NCBI RefSeq assembly: GCF_030209435.1
Contig: NZ_JARVRX010000003.1
Coordinates: 310,001-374,000, forward strand
Source of the DNA: Mycolicibacterium sp. lyk4-40-TYG-92
GTDB lineage: Bacteria; Actinomycetota; Actinomycetes; Mycobacteriales; Mycobacteriaceae
Direction of reading: 5' to 3'
DNA length: 64,000 nt
In this document: positions 45,115 through 59,035 of the stretch, piece by piece
How positions within the stretch are numbered: position 1 is the first letter of the stretch
How the letters are laid out: every line of letters starts with the position of its first letter
Notes under the pieces: generated by a model
What the model saw: the letters and a program-made list of their open reading frames with translations, nothing else
The model's database searches: none
Told to the model about the DNA's origin: nothing
Made by a program: the position numbers and the translations under genes

Positions 45115-45480
45115 ATGAGCACCGTCACCGAGAACGTCCCCGAGGTCAGCCGCCCCAGCTCCGGTGCCCGCCTGGGTCGCGGGCTGAAGTACACCATCGT
45201 CGGGCCGCTGCTGATGCTGCGCGGGGTGCTCGGTCTGGGCGTCGGGTCGACCCTGGGGACCGCGCGCTGGGTGGGACGACGGTGTCGGCGCGGCGATGAA
45301 GCTGGGGACTTGGCCGTGGTGGTGCAGTCAGGGTCCAAACGCCGGCGTCCGCTGCTGATTGCCGGGGGCACCGTGGCGGTCCTGGCGCTGGGCGGGATCA
45401 CGTTCTCGATCGTGCGGCGGTCGATGAAGCCGGAACCGTCGCCGCTGCCGCCCAGCGTGGAGGTGACGCCGCACCCCTGA
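45115..45480 (+). CDS. cwsA: CwsA, cell-wall synthesis and division membrane protein
   Basis: 121 residues, a little shorter than the 145 in M. tuberculosis. Conserved core SGARLGRGLKYTIVGPLLML, an amphipathic linker and a C-terminal helix (about residues 76-98) with the conserved tail PEPSPLPPSVEVTP. CwsA interacts with CrgA and Wag31 in polar growth; the gene sits two genes from crgA. Start ATG 45115 follows an AGAGAGG. Confidence 0.85.
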   Translation: MSTVTENVPEVSRPSSGARLGRGLKYTIVGPLLMLRGVLGLGVGSTLGTARWVGRRCRRGDEAGDLAVVVQSGSKRRRPLLIAGGTVAVLALGGITFSIVRRSMKPEPSPLPPSVEVTPHP

Positions 45481-45487
45481 TCAGTGC

Positions 45488-45530
45488 CGGTGATCGCGGA
45501 ACGTGAACGTGTCACGTTCGGCGATCACCG
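45488..45530. terminator. Hairpin terminator after cwsA
   Basis: 19-bp arms with a single mismatch (45488-45506 / 45512-45530), 5-base loop, starting 8 bp after the cwsA stop; no T run. Shared with the leftward DUF1254 gene, whose stop lies at 45642. Confidence 0.7.
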
Positions 45531-45641
45531 CAACCAGCTCGTCGTTCGTGCCGGGCCAACGCGATCCGAACGACGTCCTCGGGTGATCAATCCCGTTGAG
45601 CAGCATCGTCTTTCACATGTTGTCCGACACTCGGAGGGGTG

Positions 45642-47102
45642 TCACGGTACGCGCTGCGGCGACGGGGCCTTCCAGGTGCCGTCGAGCGCGGCCGGCTCGG
45701 GCCAGTACAACCGCTCGACCAACACGAACGGCCCGTCCGGCGCCGGCAACCAATTCGATTCCTTGTCCGGGCCCGGCGATTCCTTCTGGACGTAGAAGGT
45801 GTAACCGCCGTCGGCATCCTTCTTCAGCTCCGGCAGCATCGGCGCGTTGATCAGGTACCGATTGATGGGATTCGCGACCAGCAGGCTCTCGGGCAGCCGG
45901 TACATGGTCAGCGACCAAAAGCCCTTGACCGGCGGAAGCTGCCCCGGAGCGAACCGGTACACGTACTTGTTGGCGCCGTCCAGCGTGGCGCCCGCCGAAT
46001 CCGTGCGAAAAATCGGATACATCGCCTCAGCGACACTGTTGCCGTAGATGCCGTTGATGGCGCCCGCCATGCGGTACAGGTAGTTGGTCCCGAGTGTCTG
46101 GCGGTCACCGAACATCTGCGCCGAGGTGACCTCGCCCTTGTCCACCTTCGCCTGCAACTGGTTGTACTCGGTCCAGGCGTCATTGAGCCCGTCCTGGAAC
46201 GCCTGCTGCTTGTCCGCCGGCAGTGCGCTGATGTCGAGCTTCTTGTCGGTGCCGACCCCGATCGAGGCCAATTTCGCGCGCAGTTCCTTCTCGGTATCGA
46301 GCACCGGCGTGAACTGCAGGATGAAATCGAGGGTCTCGAAGAACTTCGTCGACTTCCGCTGCTCGTCGGGGGTCTGCGGAACCACGAAGTCAACTGCCGG
46401 CGCGGCGGCCGGGGCCGGTTTGCCCTCGAACTTCGACAGCGGTTCCGCCTTGTACTGCGCCTGGATGGCCTTCACATTGTCGATGTCGTTAGGACCGAAC
46501 AACTGGGTGCGGTATCCCACGAAGGCGAATTCCGTCTCTGACCGAATGACCTTGTCGACGCCGATGGGCTTGTCGCCCTTCCAGTTCGGCCCCACCAGCA
46601 AGTACTTGCCGGCCTTGTTGCCGGTGGTGCGGCTACCCACGTAGTCGAAGTTGTACGTGTACTGATCGATGAACTGCAGCGAGTAGTAGCGGTTGGCTTC
46701 GATCGTCGGAACGCTCAACACGTACGGTTCCGTGCGCAGATCGGCACCGAAGAAGCTGTACGGGGTATCCGAGTTGGGTGTCTGGGTGACGGTATCCGCC
46801 GGGGTGAACACCTTCGCGAACGAATGCAGCGTGTTCCACGGCGCCATGAACTGCGGATTCTGCTTGTCCTGGAAGTAGGCGTACTGAATCCGATAGTTGT
46901 CCACCATCGGATAGCCGTAGATGTATGCCTCCTTGGCGATCTCGCGAACTTGCGCAGTGATCACGTCGGCCTGCCCCTTCGAATCTTTTGCCGAATCTTT
47001 TGCCGAATCCTTGCCGCTACCGCAGCCGGTCACCGTGATCGCCAGCGTCATCGCTGCGGCCACCGCCAGCCGGCGGCGCCACGACGTACCTCGTTGTGCC
47101 AT
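45642..47102 (-). CDS. DUF1254/DUF1214-domain lipoprotein
   Basis: 486 residues. Lipobox VTGC near residue 26, a Lys-Asp-Ser-Ala repeat linker (KDSAKDSAKDSK, from a 12-bp tandem repeat), then a DUF1254 domain (AKEAYIYGYPMVDNYRI, FGADLRTEPYVLSVP) and a C-terminal DUF1214 domain (KYVYRFAPGQLPPVKGFWSLTMY). These secreted proteins occur widely in mycobacteria with unknown activity. Start ATG 47102. Divergent from an AraC-type regulator across 92 bp, which may control it. Confidence 0.87.
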   Translation of the reverse strand: MAQRGTSWRRRLAVAAAMTLAITVTGCGSGKDSAKDSAKDSKGQADVITAQVREIAKEAYIYGYPMVDNYRIQYAYFQDKQNPQFMAPWNTLHSFAKVFTPADTVTQTPNSDTPYSFFGADLRTEPYVLSVPTIEANRYYSLQFIDQYTYNFDYVGSRTTGNKAGKYLLVGPNWKGDKPIGVDKVIRSETEFAFVGYRTQLFGPNDIDNVKAIQAQYKAEPLSKFEGKPAPAAAPAVDFVVPQTPDEQRKSTKFFETLDFILQFTPVLDTEKELRAKLASIGVGTDKKLDISALPADKQQAFQDGLNDAWTEYNQLQAKVDKGEVTSAQMFGDRQTLGTNYLYRMAGAINGIYGNSVAEAMYPIFRTDSAGATLDGANKYVYRFAPGQLPPVKGFWSLTMYRLPESLLVANPINRYLINAPMLPELKKDADGGYTFYVQKESPGPDKESNWLPAPDGPFVLVERLYWPEPAALDGTWKAPSPQRVP

Positions 47103-47194
47103 GCACTGTCCCCCTTCTGTCACCCGAGCCCCGCCTATCGTTGCCTGACGCACCAGGCATTGTCTTGACTTTCCCGGACATCTTCTTGATCGTC

Positions 47195-48214
47195 ATGGAC
47201 ATGCAGTTGATCCAGGGTTCGTCTCTGGTGGGGTTCAGCGTGCTCGCCGCCACCCTGGGCGGTGACCCGGTCGCGTTGCTGGAACTCGCCCACATCGATC
47301 CTGCCGATGCCGGTGAGCGTGACCGGTACATTCCGTTGCGCCATGCCATCGCCGCGGTCGAAAGTGCCGCGGTGGTGCTGGGCGTGGATGACTTCGGTCG
47401 TCAGCTGGCGCTCCGGCAGAGTATCGACATCCTCGGCCCCGTCGGTGTCGCGGCCCGCACCGCCTCCACAGTCGCCGACGCGTTCACCATCCTCGACACC
47501 TACATGGCTGCGTACAGCCCCGGTATCACCGCCCGCATCGACGCCCATCCCGACGAGACGTTGTGCCGGTTCGAATTCGACTTCCTGCTACACCCGACGC
47601 CGCCTCAGGCCCAGGCTGTCGAACTGGCGCTCGGCGTCACCCTCCGCGTGCTGCACTTGTTTCTCGGCACCACGTACCGTCCTGTCGCCGTGCACCTACC
47701 GCACCCGGCGCTGGGCACCAAAGCCGACTACCGCCGCTACTTCGGCTGCCCGCCGCATTTCAACGAGCCGATCGCCGGCTTCACCTTGCGCGCCGAGGAC
47801 CTGGAACGCCCGCTCAACCACGATCCGCTGGCCCATCAGCTCGCCCTGCACTTCCTGTCCAGCACCCGCACCGAGCATGCGCGCGGCTTCACCGACACCG
47901 TGCGCAGCGTCATCCGCCAGTTGCTGCCCACCGGAGAGCTGACCGCCGAACTCGTCGCCCGCCAGTTCCGCATCCACCCCAAGACGCTGCAACGACGGCT
48001 CGTCGCCGACGGAATCACGTTCGGTCAGATGGTCGATCAGACCCGCCGCGAACTTGCCGACAGATTGCTGCTCAACACCGATCTGCCCCTGGTGCAGCTG
48101 TGCCGCCACCTCGGCTACGCCGAACAGAGCGTGTTGACGCGGGCCTGCAAACGGTGGTTCAACGCGACCCCGACGGCGTACCGCAATGCCCGCAGCGGTA
48201 TGACCGAGCGGTGA
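47195..48214 (+). CDS. AraC/XylS-family transcriptional regulator (OruR/Arac_N type)
   Basis: 339 residues. The N-terminal two thirds form an arabinose-binding-like domain of the type seen in OruR/VirS-like regulators; the C-terminus is a double helix-turn-helix (LTAELVARQFRIHPKTLQRR and the final QLCRHLGYAEQSVLTRACKRW with NATPTAYR). Start ATG 47195. Divergent from the DUF1254 lipoprotein, its probable target. Confidence 0.87.
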   Translation: MDMQLIQGSSLVGFSVLAATLGGDPVALLELAHIDPADAGERDRYIPLRHAIAAVESAAVVLGVDDFGRQLALRQSIDILGPVGVAARTASTVADAFTILDTYMAAYSPGITARIDAHPDETLCRFEFDFLLHPTPPQAQAVELALGVTLRVLHLFLGTTYRPVAVHLPHPALGTKADYRRYFGCPPHFNEPIAGFTLRAEDLERPLNHDPLAHQLALHFLSSTRTEHARGFTDTVRSVIRQLLPTGELTAELVARQFRIHPKTLQRRLVADGITFGQMVDQTRRELADRLLLNTDLPLVQLCRHLGYAEQSVLTRACKRWFNATPTAYRNARSGMTER

Positions 48215-48283
48215 TCACCGACCCACCGACGAGAAAGCGGCCCCGACGTCATCGGAACCGCTTCTGAACTGCTGCAGATTTTG

Positions 48284-48356
48284 TGGAGCCTAGGAGATTC
48301 GAACTCCTGACATCTGCCTTGCAAAGGCAGCGCTCTACCAACTGAGCTAAGGCCCC
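48284..48356 (-). tRNA. tRNA-Ala(TGC)
   Basis: 73 nt. Acceptor GGGGCCT/AGGCTCC, D arm, anticodon loop TTTGCAA with anticodon TGC, T arm AGGAG-TTCGAAT-CTCCT. CCA not encoded. Downstream in the same direction as the small protein and tRNA-Ile. Confidence 0.95.
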
Positions 48357-48469
48357 TTGATGGTGTCCGATTCAATGGAGTGCCAGACCTCTGCGCCATG
48401 CCGGGTCCGCCAAACAAAGCCGGCTGCGATCGCGACCATGGCACCGAGCACCAGCAGAACCAATCTCAC
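48347..48469 (-). CDS. DLW-39-like small membrane protein
   Basis: 40 residues beginning at GTG 48469 with a GGAAGGG ribosome site 7 bases upstream. Composition: a hydrophobic helix (VRLVLLVLGAMVAIAAGFVW), then RTRHGAEVWHSIESDT and a short tail. The D/E-L/V-W motif before a Ser/Glu-rich tail and the location between tRNA-Ile and tRNA-Ala match the actinobacterial DLW-39 family (about 39 residues), where it is normally DLW; here it is EVW. Its last codons overlap the first 10 nt of the tRNA-Ala gene. Confidence 0.7.
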   Translation of the reverse strand: MRLVLLVLGAMVAIAAGFVWRTRHGAEVWHSIESDTIKGP

Positions 48470-48511
48470 GGTGCACCCTTCCGGTGGGGGAGTCGGTGAT
48501 ACCGACTTCCG

Positions 48512-48585
48512 TGGGCCTAGGAGGACTCGAACCTCCGACCTCTTCGTTATCAGCGAAGCGCTCTAACCGCCTGAGCTATAGGCCC
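48512..48585 (-). tRNA. tRNA-Ile(GAT)
   Basis: 74 nt. Acceptor GGGCCTA/TAGGCCC, anticodon loop CTGATAA with anticodon GAT, T arm CGGAG-TTCGAGT-like. CCA not encoded. In the conserved order gyrA, DUF3566 gene, tRNA-Ile, small protein, tRNA-Ala. Confidence 0.95.
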
Positions 48586-48675
48586 GAAAGTGGCCTTGCG
48601 GCCGAGCGATGAGATTACCGTATGGGTACCTCTGCGCCCAAAACGCGACGTCAGTCGCGCTCGCAGACCTGCCGA

Positions 48676-49611
48676 CTAGTCCCGGTCAGCGAGCGTCACC
48701 TCGACGCCGCCCACCAGATCCGTCGTCAGGTTGTAGACGAACGCCGCCGCCGTGGCCATGGCCGTCAGTAGCACGATGTTGACCAGCCCGATGAGGGTCG
48801 CGCCGCCGAAAATCGTACTGGCAGAAACCAATTCGCCGCCGCTGCCGCCACCGCTGGTGAGCAGGTCGCCGACGTTGCTGTTGAGTTTGCTCCACACACC
48901 CATGCCACCGAGGACGAGGTACAGGAACGCGACGGCGATCATCCAGACGAAGAACAACGCCACCGACAGCACTAGCGAGACCTTCAGCACACTCCACGGG
49001 TCAACGCGGCGCACCTGCATGCTGGCTCGCACCGGGCCGTCCTGCCGGGTGCCCGCGCGGCTGCGTGGCGCCGCCGAGCGAGCCGGGGCCTGCGACACCG
49101 TGGCGACGGTACTGCGGGGCTCCCGTGGCTCGCCGGCCCGGCGCTGCGGCTGGCGGGAAAGGTCCGGGATCTCGCTGGCGTAGGCGGTGTCGGGCCGCGC
49201 CTCGGTCCGCACCGTCTCGGTGGTGCGGACCGGCTTCGGCGGTACGTTGCCCTGCGGCGTCACCGCGGGTGACGAGGGGGCAGCCGGCACCGGGGGCACC
49301 GGCGGGACGTCGGGAGTGATGGCCGGCGTGATGGTCGTCTCTGCCTCGGACGGCGAACTGCTGGACAATCCCGATCCCGATGCACTGCCGCTGACGAACC
49401 GGTTCAGCCGCTCGTCGAGGCTCTGCCCGCCGGCCGACGAAGCGTCCGCCGGAGCCCCGCTGCGGGTCCGCTGCCAGGGCGGCGTGTCGCCGCCCGGGTC
49501 GGCCGCATGGGCGCCGCCACCCGATCCGGTGGCAGGCCCAGCCGCAGACGAACTGTTGCTCGCGGGTCCGTCACCGGTACGGGTGTATCCCGGCTCGTTC
49601 GGGGAACTCAC
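48676..49611 (-). CDS. DUF3566 membrane protein (Rv0007-like)
   Basis: 311 residues. A long Ser/Gly/Pro-rich disordered N-terminus (about 1-205), then two transmembrane helices (about 215-245 and 270-300) in the DUF3566 domain (VRRVDPWSVLKVSLVLSVAL, VGDLLTSGG). Found downstream of gyrA in mycobacteria; function unknown. Start GTG 49611, 43 bp after gyrA. Confidence 0.9.
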   Translation of the reverse strand: MSSPNEPGYTRTGDGPASNSSSAAGPATGSGGGAHAADPGGDTPPWQRTRSGAPADASSAGGQSLDERLNRFVSGSASGSGLSSSSPSEAETTITPAITPDVPPVPPVPAAPSSPAVTPQGNVPPKPVRTTETVRTEARPDTAYASEIPDLSRQPQRRAGEPREPRSTVATVSQAPARSAAPRSRAGTRQDGPVRASMQVRRVDPWSVLKVSLVLSVALFFVWMIAVAFLYLVLGGMGVWSKLNSNVGDLLTSGGGSGGELVSASTIFGGATLIGLVNIVLLTAMATAAAFVYNLTTDLVGGVEVTLADRD

Positions 49612-49654
49612 CTGGCGGCTCCTTCAATCAGGGCGGCTGGAGACAGTCGCAGCA

Positions 49655-52177
<2,523 letters not shown>

Positions 52178-52195
52178 CGAGTTCCTTCTGCGGAT

Positions 52196-52211
52196 TGTTT
52201 CACGTTAAACA
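52196..52211. other. parS-like site with one mismatch between gyrB and gyrA
   Basis: TGTTTCACGTTAAACA differs from the consensus ParB-binding site TGTTTCACGTGAAACA at one base, breaking the perfect palindrome. It lies in the 84-bp gap between gyrB and gyrA, on the opposite side of oriC from the perfect site at 63672. Likely a weak or strain-specific ParB site. Confidence 0.7.
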
Positions 52212-52261
52212 TCGTTGTTTCGGTGGCTCGGCGGCCCACACACATCGCCTGATGGCTTGTT

Positions 52262-54337
<2,076 letters not shown>

Positions 54338-54509
54338 TCAGATCTGTTGACAGTCTACCGGTAGGCCCCGGCGGCACTGACTTTCTGACAGCGTTTTGAC
54401 ACGTCTGTTCGCGCCGTGCGAGGAATTTCTCGGGTGATGGCGCGTCCGGACGCTCCAGGGGCATCATCTGAGACGCATCGGCGCGCTGAGCGACGCCCGA
54501 AACCAGCCC

Positions 54510-55118
54510 TCAGCCGAAGGTGTCGCGCGGTCCGCGGGCGCCGAAATTGCGCGGGCCCTTCTGCCACGTCGGACCCGACGGACCCAAAATCTTGAGCGAC
54601 GTGACGACTCCGTCACCGACGGACGCCGCGATCTTCGCCAGGATCTGCGCCTGGACCATCCGCAACTGCGTCGCCCAGGCCGTCGACTCTGCCGTCACGG
54701 TCAGGATGCCGTCGCGCAGGGACGTCGGGGAGGCGTGCTCGGCGATCTGGTCGCCGACCACCGTCGACCACTGACCGAATACCGATCCTTCGGCCATGCG
54801 GCCCGACCAGCCGCGGTTGCGGGCCAGGTCCATGGTCGCCGAGCCCAGCAACTGGGGATCCCGGCGGTCGGGCCCGGGTCCGGACCAGGTGCGCCGGCCG
54901 CCGCCACGTTTGGCCTTCGAAACCGGCGCACTGCGGCCCCGGCCGACATCTTTTCCTTGGCTGCGGGCCGCGCCGCGGGCTTCCTCCAGCGTGCGGCGCA
55001 CCAGATCCATGCCCTTGAGGTGGGCGAGATGCGGTGGCGGGAAAGCACTTTCCGGCACGTCGGGCTTCCCAGGCTCGCCGGCCTGGTCCGGGTGCTCCGC
55101 TGCTCCGGCCTCGCTCAT
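54510..55118 (-). CDS. DUF721/DciA-like protein (Rv0004-like)
   Basis: 202 residues. Disordered N-terminus with [17 protein letters not shown], then a core with [21 protein letters not shown] and [18 protein letters not shown], the DUF721 KH-like fold also present in DciA, the ancestral helicase-loading factor. Conserved after recF in mycobacteria. ATG 55118 overlaps the recF stop by 4 bp. Confidence 0.88.
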   Translation of the reverse strand: MSEAGAAEHPDQAGEPGKPDVPESAFPPPHLAHLKGMDLVRRTLEEARGAARSQGKDVGRGRSAPVSKAKRGGGRRTWSGPGPDRRDPQLLGSATMDLARNRGWSGRMAEGSVFGQWSTVVGDQIAEHASPTSLRDGILTVTAESTAWATQLRMVQAQILAKIAASVGDGVVTSLKILGPSGPTWQKGPRNFGARGPRDTFG

Positions 55119-56278
55119 GCGTCCACCACCGAAATCCGCCCGCCGTCGTCGTCACGCATCACCACATTGATCCGGGTGCCGTCCCAGTCCTGGGGAATGT
55201 CGTCGGGCACCGCCGCGGTGACCAAAACCTGCTCCGCCGATTGTGCCACGTCGGCGAGCGCGCGCCGGCGTGCCGAATCGAGTTCGGCGAACACGTCATC
55301 GAGCAGCAGCACCGGGTCGGTGCCGTCGGTCCGCAGTAGTTCGTACGCGCCCAGCCGCAGCGCGAGCGCCATCGACCACGATTCTCCGTGGCTGGCAAAA
55401 CCTTTCGCGAGCTGATCACCGAGGCGCAGTTCGAGGTCGTCACGGTGCGGCCCGACCAGGCAGACGCCGCGCTCGAGTTCCGCGGATCGGCGGCGGGCCA
55501 GTTCGTCGAGCAGCGCGGTCTGGTAGGCCGCGACATCCACCGATCCGGTGCCGGCCTGCTCCTCGACGGCCTCGACCGAACTGCGGTAGCGCACCGATGC
55601 GGGCCGTGACGCGGGCGCCAGCAGGTGGTACGCCTTCGTGATCTCCGGGTGTAGTTCGTTGATCAGGTTCACGCGCGCGGCGATCAGCTCGGCACCGTGG
55701 CTGGCCAGGTGACCGTCCCAGACGTCGAGGGTTTCCAGGGCACCGGAATCTGCACCACGAAAGCGACTGGCGCCCGCCGACTTCAAGAGCGCGGTGCGCT
55801 GGCGCACGACTTTTTCGTAATCGGCGCGCACGCCACCCAGTCGCGGCCGCCGGGTACTGGCCAATTCATCGAGGTAGCGCCGGCGTTCCCCGGGGTCACC
55901 ACGGACCAACGACAAATCTTCCGGCGCGAACAACACCGCCCGAAGGGCGCCGAGAATTTCGCGCGCGGACCGGACAGGGGACCGGTTCAGCCGGGCCTTG
56001 TTGGCGCGGCCCGCGGTGATGTCGAGATCCACCGCCAGTTCGCGGCCGTCGTTGACGACGATGGTGGAGACGACGGCGCGGTCACACCCGGACCGGATGA
56101 GGGGTGCGTCCGACGCGACCCGGTGGGAACCGAGCGTGGCGGTATACCACAGGGCCTCAACGATATTGGTCTTGCCGAAACCGTTCTGGCCGACGAACAC
56201 GGTCCGACCCGGAGCCAATTCCAGGTCGAGCCGCGGCCACGACCGGAAGTCGGTCAGACTGAGCTGTCGAACAAACAC
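55115..56278 (-). CDS. recF: RecF, DNA repair and gap-loading protein
   Basis: 387 residues. SMC-like ATPase with Walker [10 protein letters not shown] near residue 32, an SMC signature-type [18 protein letters not shown] and Walker [13 protein letters not shown]. It acts with RecOR in loading RecA at gaps. Start GTG 56278 follows directly the gnd stop. Next to DUF721 (coupled). Confidence 0.95.
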   Translation of the reverse strand: MFVRQLSLTDFRSWPRLDLELAPGRTVFVGQNGFGKTNIVEALWYTATLGSHRVASDAPLIRSGCDRAVVSTIVVNDGRELAVDLDITAGRANKARLNRSPVRSAREILGALRAVLFAPEDLSLVRGDPGERRRYLDELASTRRPRLGGVRADYEKVVRQRTALLKSAGASRFRGADSGALETLDVWDGHLASHGAELIAARVNLINELHPEITKAYHLLAPASRPASVRYRSSVEAVEEQAGTGSVDVAAYQTALLDELARRRSAELERGVCLVGPHRDDLELRLGDQLAKGFASHGESWSMALALRLGAYELLRTDGTDPVLLLDDVFAELDSARRRALADVAQSAEQVLVTAAVPDDIPQDWDGTRINVVMRDDDGGRISVVDA

Positions 56279-57172
56279 CTAGCCGGACTTACTGACCCTC
56301 TGCACGGCGTGGCCACCGAACTGATTACGAAGTGCCGCAACGGCTTTCATGGTCGGTGAGTCCTCCTGCCGAGACAGGAACCGGGCGAACAGCGACGCCG
56401 CGATACCCGGCACCGGGACCCGCAACCGGATGGCCTCCTCGACCGTCCAGCGGCCCTCGCCGGAATCCTCGGTGTAGCCGCTGATGTCTTCGAGCTTCGG
56501 GTCTTCCTTGAGCGCCTTGGCCAGCAGCTGCTGCAACCAGGACCGCACGACGGTGCCGTTGGTCCAAGCCTGGTAGACCGCCTGCGGGTCCTTGATGAGC
56601 GGCTCGGCGGCCAGCATCTCGTAGCCCTCGCCGTAGGCGGTCATCAGCGCGTACTCCACACCGTTGTGCACCATCTTGGCGAAGTGGCCGGCACCGACCG
56701 GGCCGGCGTGGACGAAACCGTCGGCGAGATCTCCCTCGGGCCGCAGCGTCTCGAAGATCGGCATGACCCGCGCGACGTCGTCATCGCTGCCGCCGACCAT
56801 CAGGCCGTAGCCCTCGGTCAGACCCCAGACGCCACCGGAGACACCGGCGTCGATGAACCCGATTCCCTTGTCCGCCAACAATTTCGCGTGCACAGCGTCT
56901 TCGGTGAAACGGGAGTTGCCCCCGTCGATCACCAGGTCGCCGGTGCTGAGCACGTTGGCGAGATCCTCGATGGTCTCGCGGGTGATGTCGCCCGAGGGCA
57001 CCATGACCCACACCACACGCGGTGCCGCGAGCTGCTTGGCGAGCGCAGCGAGCGACGGAACGTCGCTGACTTCCGGCCTCGGGTCGTACCCGATGACCTC
57101 GTGGCCGCCACCGCGCAGACGCTCGCGCATGTTGAAGCCCATTTTTCCGAGGCCGATCAACCCCAGTTGCAT
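56279..57172 (-). CDS. gnd: 6-phosphogluconate dehydrogenase, decarboxylating (short form)
   Basis: 297 residues, the short NAD-linked type. Rossmann motif GLIGLGKMGFNM at the start, DGGNSRFTEDA and the 6-phosphogluconate-binding VHNGVEYALM-like helix, then a short C-terminal domain. Pentose phosphate pathway enzyme; inserted between dnaN and recF as in M. smegmatis. 28 bp after dnaN. Confidence 0.92.
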   Translation of the reverse strand: MQLGLIGLGKMGFNMRERLRGGGHEVIGYDPRPEVSDVPSLAALAKQLAAPRVVWVMVPSGDITRETIEDLANVLSTGDLVIDGGNSRFTEDAVHAKLLADKGIGFIDAGVSGGVWGLTEGYGLMVGGSDDDVARVMPIFETLRPEGDLADGFVHAGPVGAGHFAKMVHNGVEYALMTAYGEGYEMLAAEPLIKDPQAVYQAWTNGTVVRSWLQQLLAKALKEDPKLEDISGYTEDSGEGRWTVEEAIRLRVPVPGIAASLFARFLSRQEDSPTMKAVAALRNQFGGHAVQRVSKSG

Positions 57173-57200
57173 CAGTGCGTCCTCCGCTGTTCGGTTCCGG

Positions 57201-58391
57201 TCAGCCCGGCAGGCGCACCGGCATCAGCAGGTACACGTAGTCGGTGTCCCCGGCGGGGAACGGTCCGGATCCCGAGTACTGATTCTCCCCGGCCGGACGC
57301 AACACTGCAGGCTTGCTGGGTGTCGTGAACCCGAACGTCACCCGATCGGCATGCAAAGAACCCAGCCCGTCGGTCAGGTAGGTCGGGTTGAACGCGATGG
57401 TCAGCGGCTCACCGTAGAACTCGACCGGCAGGTCTTCCTCGGCGCGGCCGACGTCGTCGGCACCGGCGGACAGCCGCAGGATGTCGTCGGCGAACTCCAT
57501 CCGGACCTGGGCGCCGCGATCGGCGACCAGCGCGACGCGCTTGATGGCCTCGGCGAGCTCGGCAACACCGATCGTGGCCACCGCGGTGTGCTCGGCCGGC
57601 AGCAGCTGGCGGAATTTCGGGAATTCGGCGTCGAGCAGGCGGGTGGTGGTGCGCTTGCCATTGCTGCGGATACCGAGCATGCCGTCCTTGCCGACCGCCT
57701 GACCGGCACCCAGCGACAGGTGCACCTCGGTACCGTCGGCACCGGACTTGGCCGACTCGGCCAGTGTCTTCGCCGGAACCAGCACGGCCGCTTCGAGATC
57801 CGGCACCGCCGAATTCCAGGTGAGTTCACGGACCGCGAGCCGGAAACGGTCGGTCGCGGCCAACACGACCTTCTCGCCCGAGATCTCGACCCGGACACCC
57901 GTCAGCATCGGCAGGGTGTCGTCACGGCCGGCAGCGACGGCCACCTGACCGATGGCCTCGCCGAAGACGTTGGCGGGCACAATGCCGGTCTCGTCCGGCA
58001 GTGCGGGCAGCGCCGGGTAGTCCTCGACGGCCATGGTCGGCAGGGAGAACCGGGCACTACCGCAGCTCAGCGCCACGCGGGTGCCCTCGACGCTGAGTTC
58101 CACCGGCTTGGCCGGCAACGCGCGGGTGATGTCCGAGAGCAGCTTGCCCGAAACCAAAACGCTTCCAGGAGAGGCTATTTCAGCCGCGACACGCACCTCG
58201 GCCGACACCTCGTAGTCGTATCCGGAGATGGTCAGACCGTCGTCGGAGCCGGTCAGCAACACACCGGCCAGGACCGGGTTCAGGGGCCGGGACGGCAAGA
58301 TCCGGGCCACCCAGGCCACGGCGTCGGCGAAGTCTTCCCGAACGAGACGGAACTTCAAATCGGTCAGACCGGCTGTCGTCGCCACGTCCAT
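57201..58391 (-). CDS. dnaN: DnaN, DNA polymerase III beta sliding clamp
   Basis: 396 residues, three clamp domains (N-terminal [20 protein letters not shown], middle [13 protein letters not shown], end LMPVRLPG). Start ATG 58391 is chosen from family alignment; the frame extends upstream into oriC without a good start. First gene after oriC in the leftward direction. Confidence 0.95.
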   Translation of the reverse strand: MDVATTAGLTDLKFRLVREDFADAVAWVARILPSRPLNPVLAGVLLTGSDDGLTISGYDYEVSAEVRVAAEIASPGSVLVSGKLLSDITRALPAKPVELSVEGTRVALSCGSARFSLPTMAVEDYPALPALPDETGIVPANVFGEAIGQVAVAAGRDDTLPMLTGVRVEISGEKVVLAATDRFRLAVRELTWNSAVPDLEAAVLVPAKTLAESAKSGADGTEVHLSLGAGQAVGKDGMLGIRSNGKRTTTRLLDAEFPKFRQLLPAEHTAVATIGVAELAEAIKRVALVADRGAQVRMEFADDILRLSAGADDVGRAEEDLPVEFYGEPLTIAFNPTYLTDGLGSLHADRVTFGFTTPSKPAVLRPAGENQYSGSGPFPAGDTDYVYLLMPVRLPG

Positions 58392-58984
58392 AGCGTCCCT
58401 TCGCTGTAACCCCACCACGCTTGTCTGCCGGATCCAGCGGACGCAGGTCGCATGGGCGCTGGGCTCGTGCGTTGCATCGGCGTTGGTTCCGGCTATCGAA
58501 GAACACCGTAGAGCGTTCTGCGTGAAGTTGAAAGCTAAACGATCAGCCGGGACAGCCCGTGACGACCCCCGGAATCCCATCGGGATCCGGTTGTCCACGG
58601 GGAGTTTCCCCAACGGCCTGCTTTTAGAAGAAGATCTAGAGAGATCTAAAGGTATTAGTAATAGGGGCTGTGCACGCTGTGGATGGATCCACGGAGTTGC
58701 TGGTCGGGGCCTCACCGGCGGGATCTCGGGCTGTGCGCAGACTGTGCACGCGCCGTTAATCCAATCTGTGTATTTGTGGAGCGATCCGGCTGTGTGGATT
58801 GTTCTGAGCAAAATCCCAGGTTTTATCCCATGTAGTACACAGCGCTGTACACACCCCATCGTGTGACCAGAGGTGCTCGTGATGCCAGAAATCTTTTTTT
58901 GAGATTCGGGTCGTAGGGGCACAAATAGCGCTGGATCCGGGGGGATCTGCGGCTCGAATACCCACTGTCGACCCAGCCAAAACA
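58392..58984. other. oriC: dnaN-dnaA intergenic replication origin
   Basis: About 590 bp without a gene. Scattered DnaA-box-like 9-mers: TTGTCCACG at 58591, CTGTGCACG at 58668 and 58742, a reverse CCATCCACA at 58678-58686, TTATCCCAT at 58823, plus several half matches. An AT-rich stretch with AGAAGATCTAGAGAGATCTA and neighbouring A/T tracts at 58622-58665 is the likely unwinding element. A T7 run is at 58894-58900. Confidence 0.85.
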
Positions 58985-59021
58985 ACACCGGCCCGAGGCG
59001 GTCACGCCTACGGGCCGGTGT
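58985..59021 (-). terminator. Intrinsic terminator of dnaA
   Basis: Ten-base-pair outer stem (58985-58994 / 59012-59021) with an inner AGGCG/CGCCT stem; on the minus strand it ends in TTGTTTTGG. It starts 15 bp after the dnaA stop and also helps separate dnaA transcripts from oriC. Confidence 0.8.
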
Positions 59022-59035
59022 CGAAGAAGACAGGT

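Noticed and set aside
57201..58988. 595-codon dnaN with a long N-terminal extension
   Set aside because: The extension runs through oriC DnaA boxes and lacks similarity to clamps; ATG 58391 gives the normal protein.
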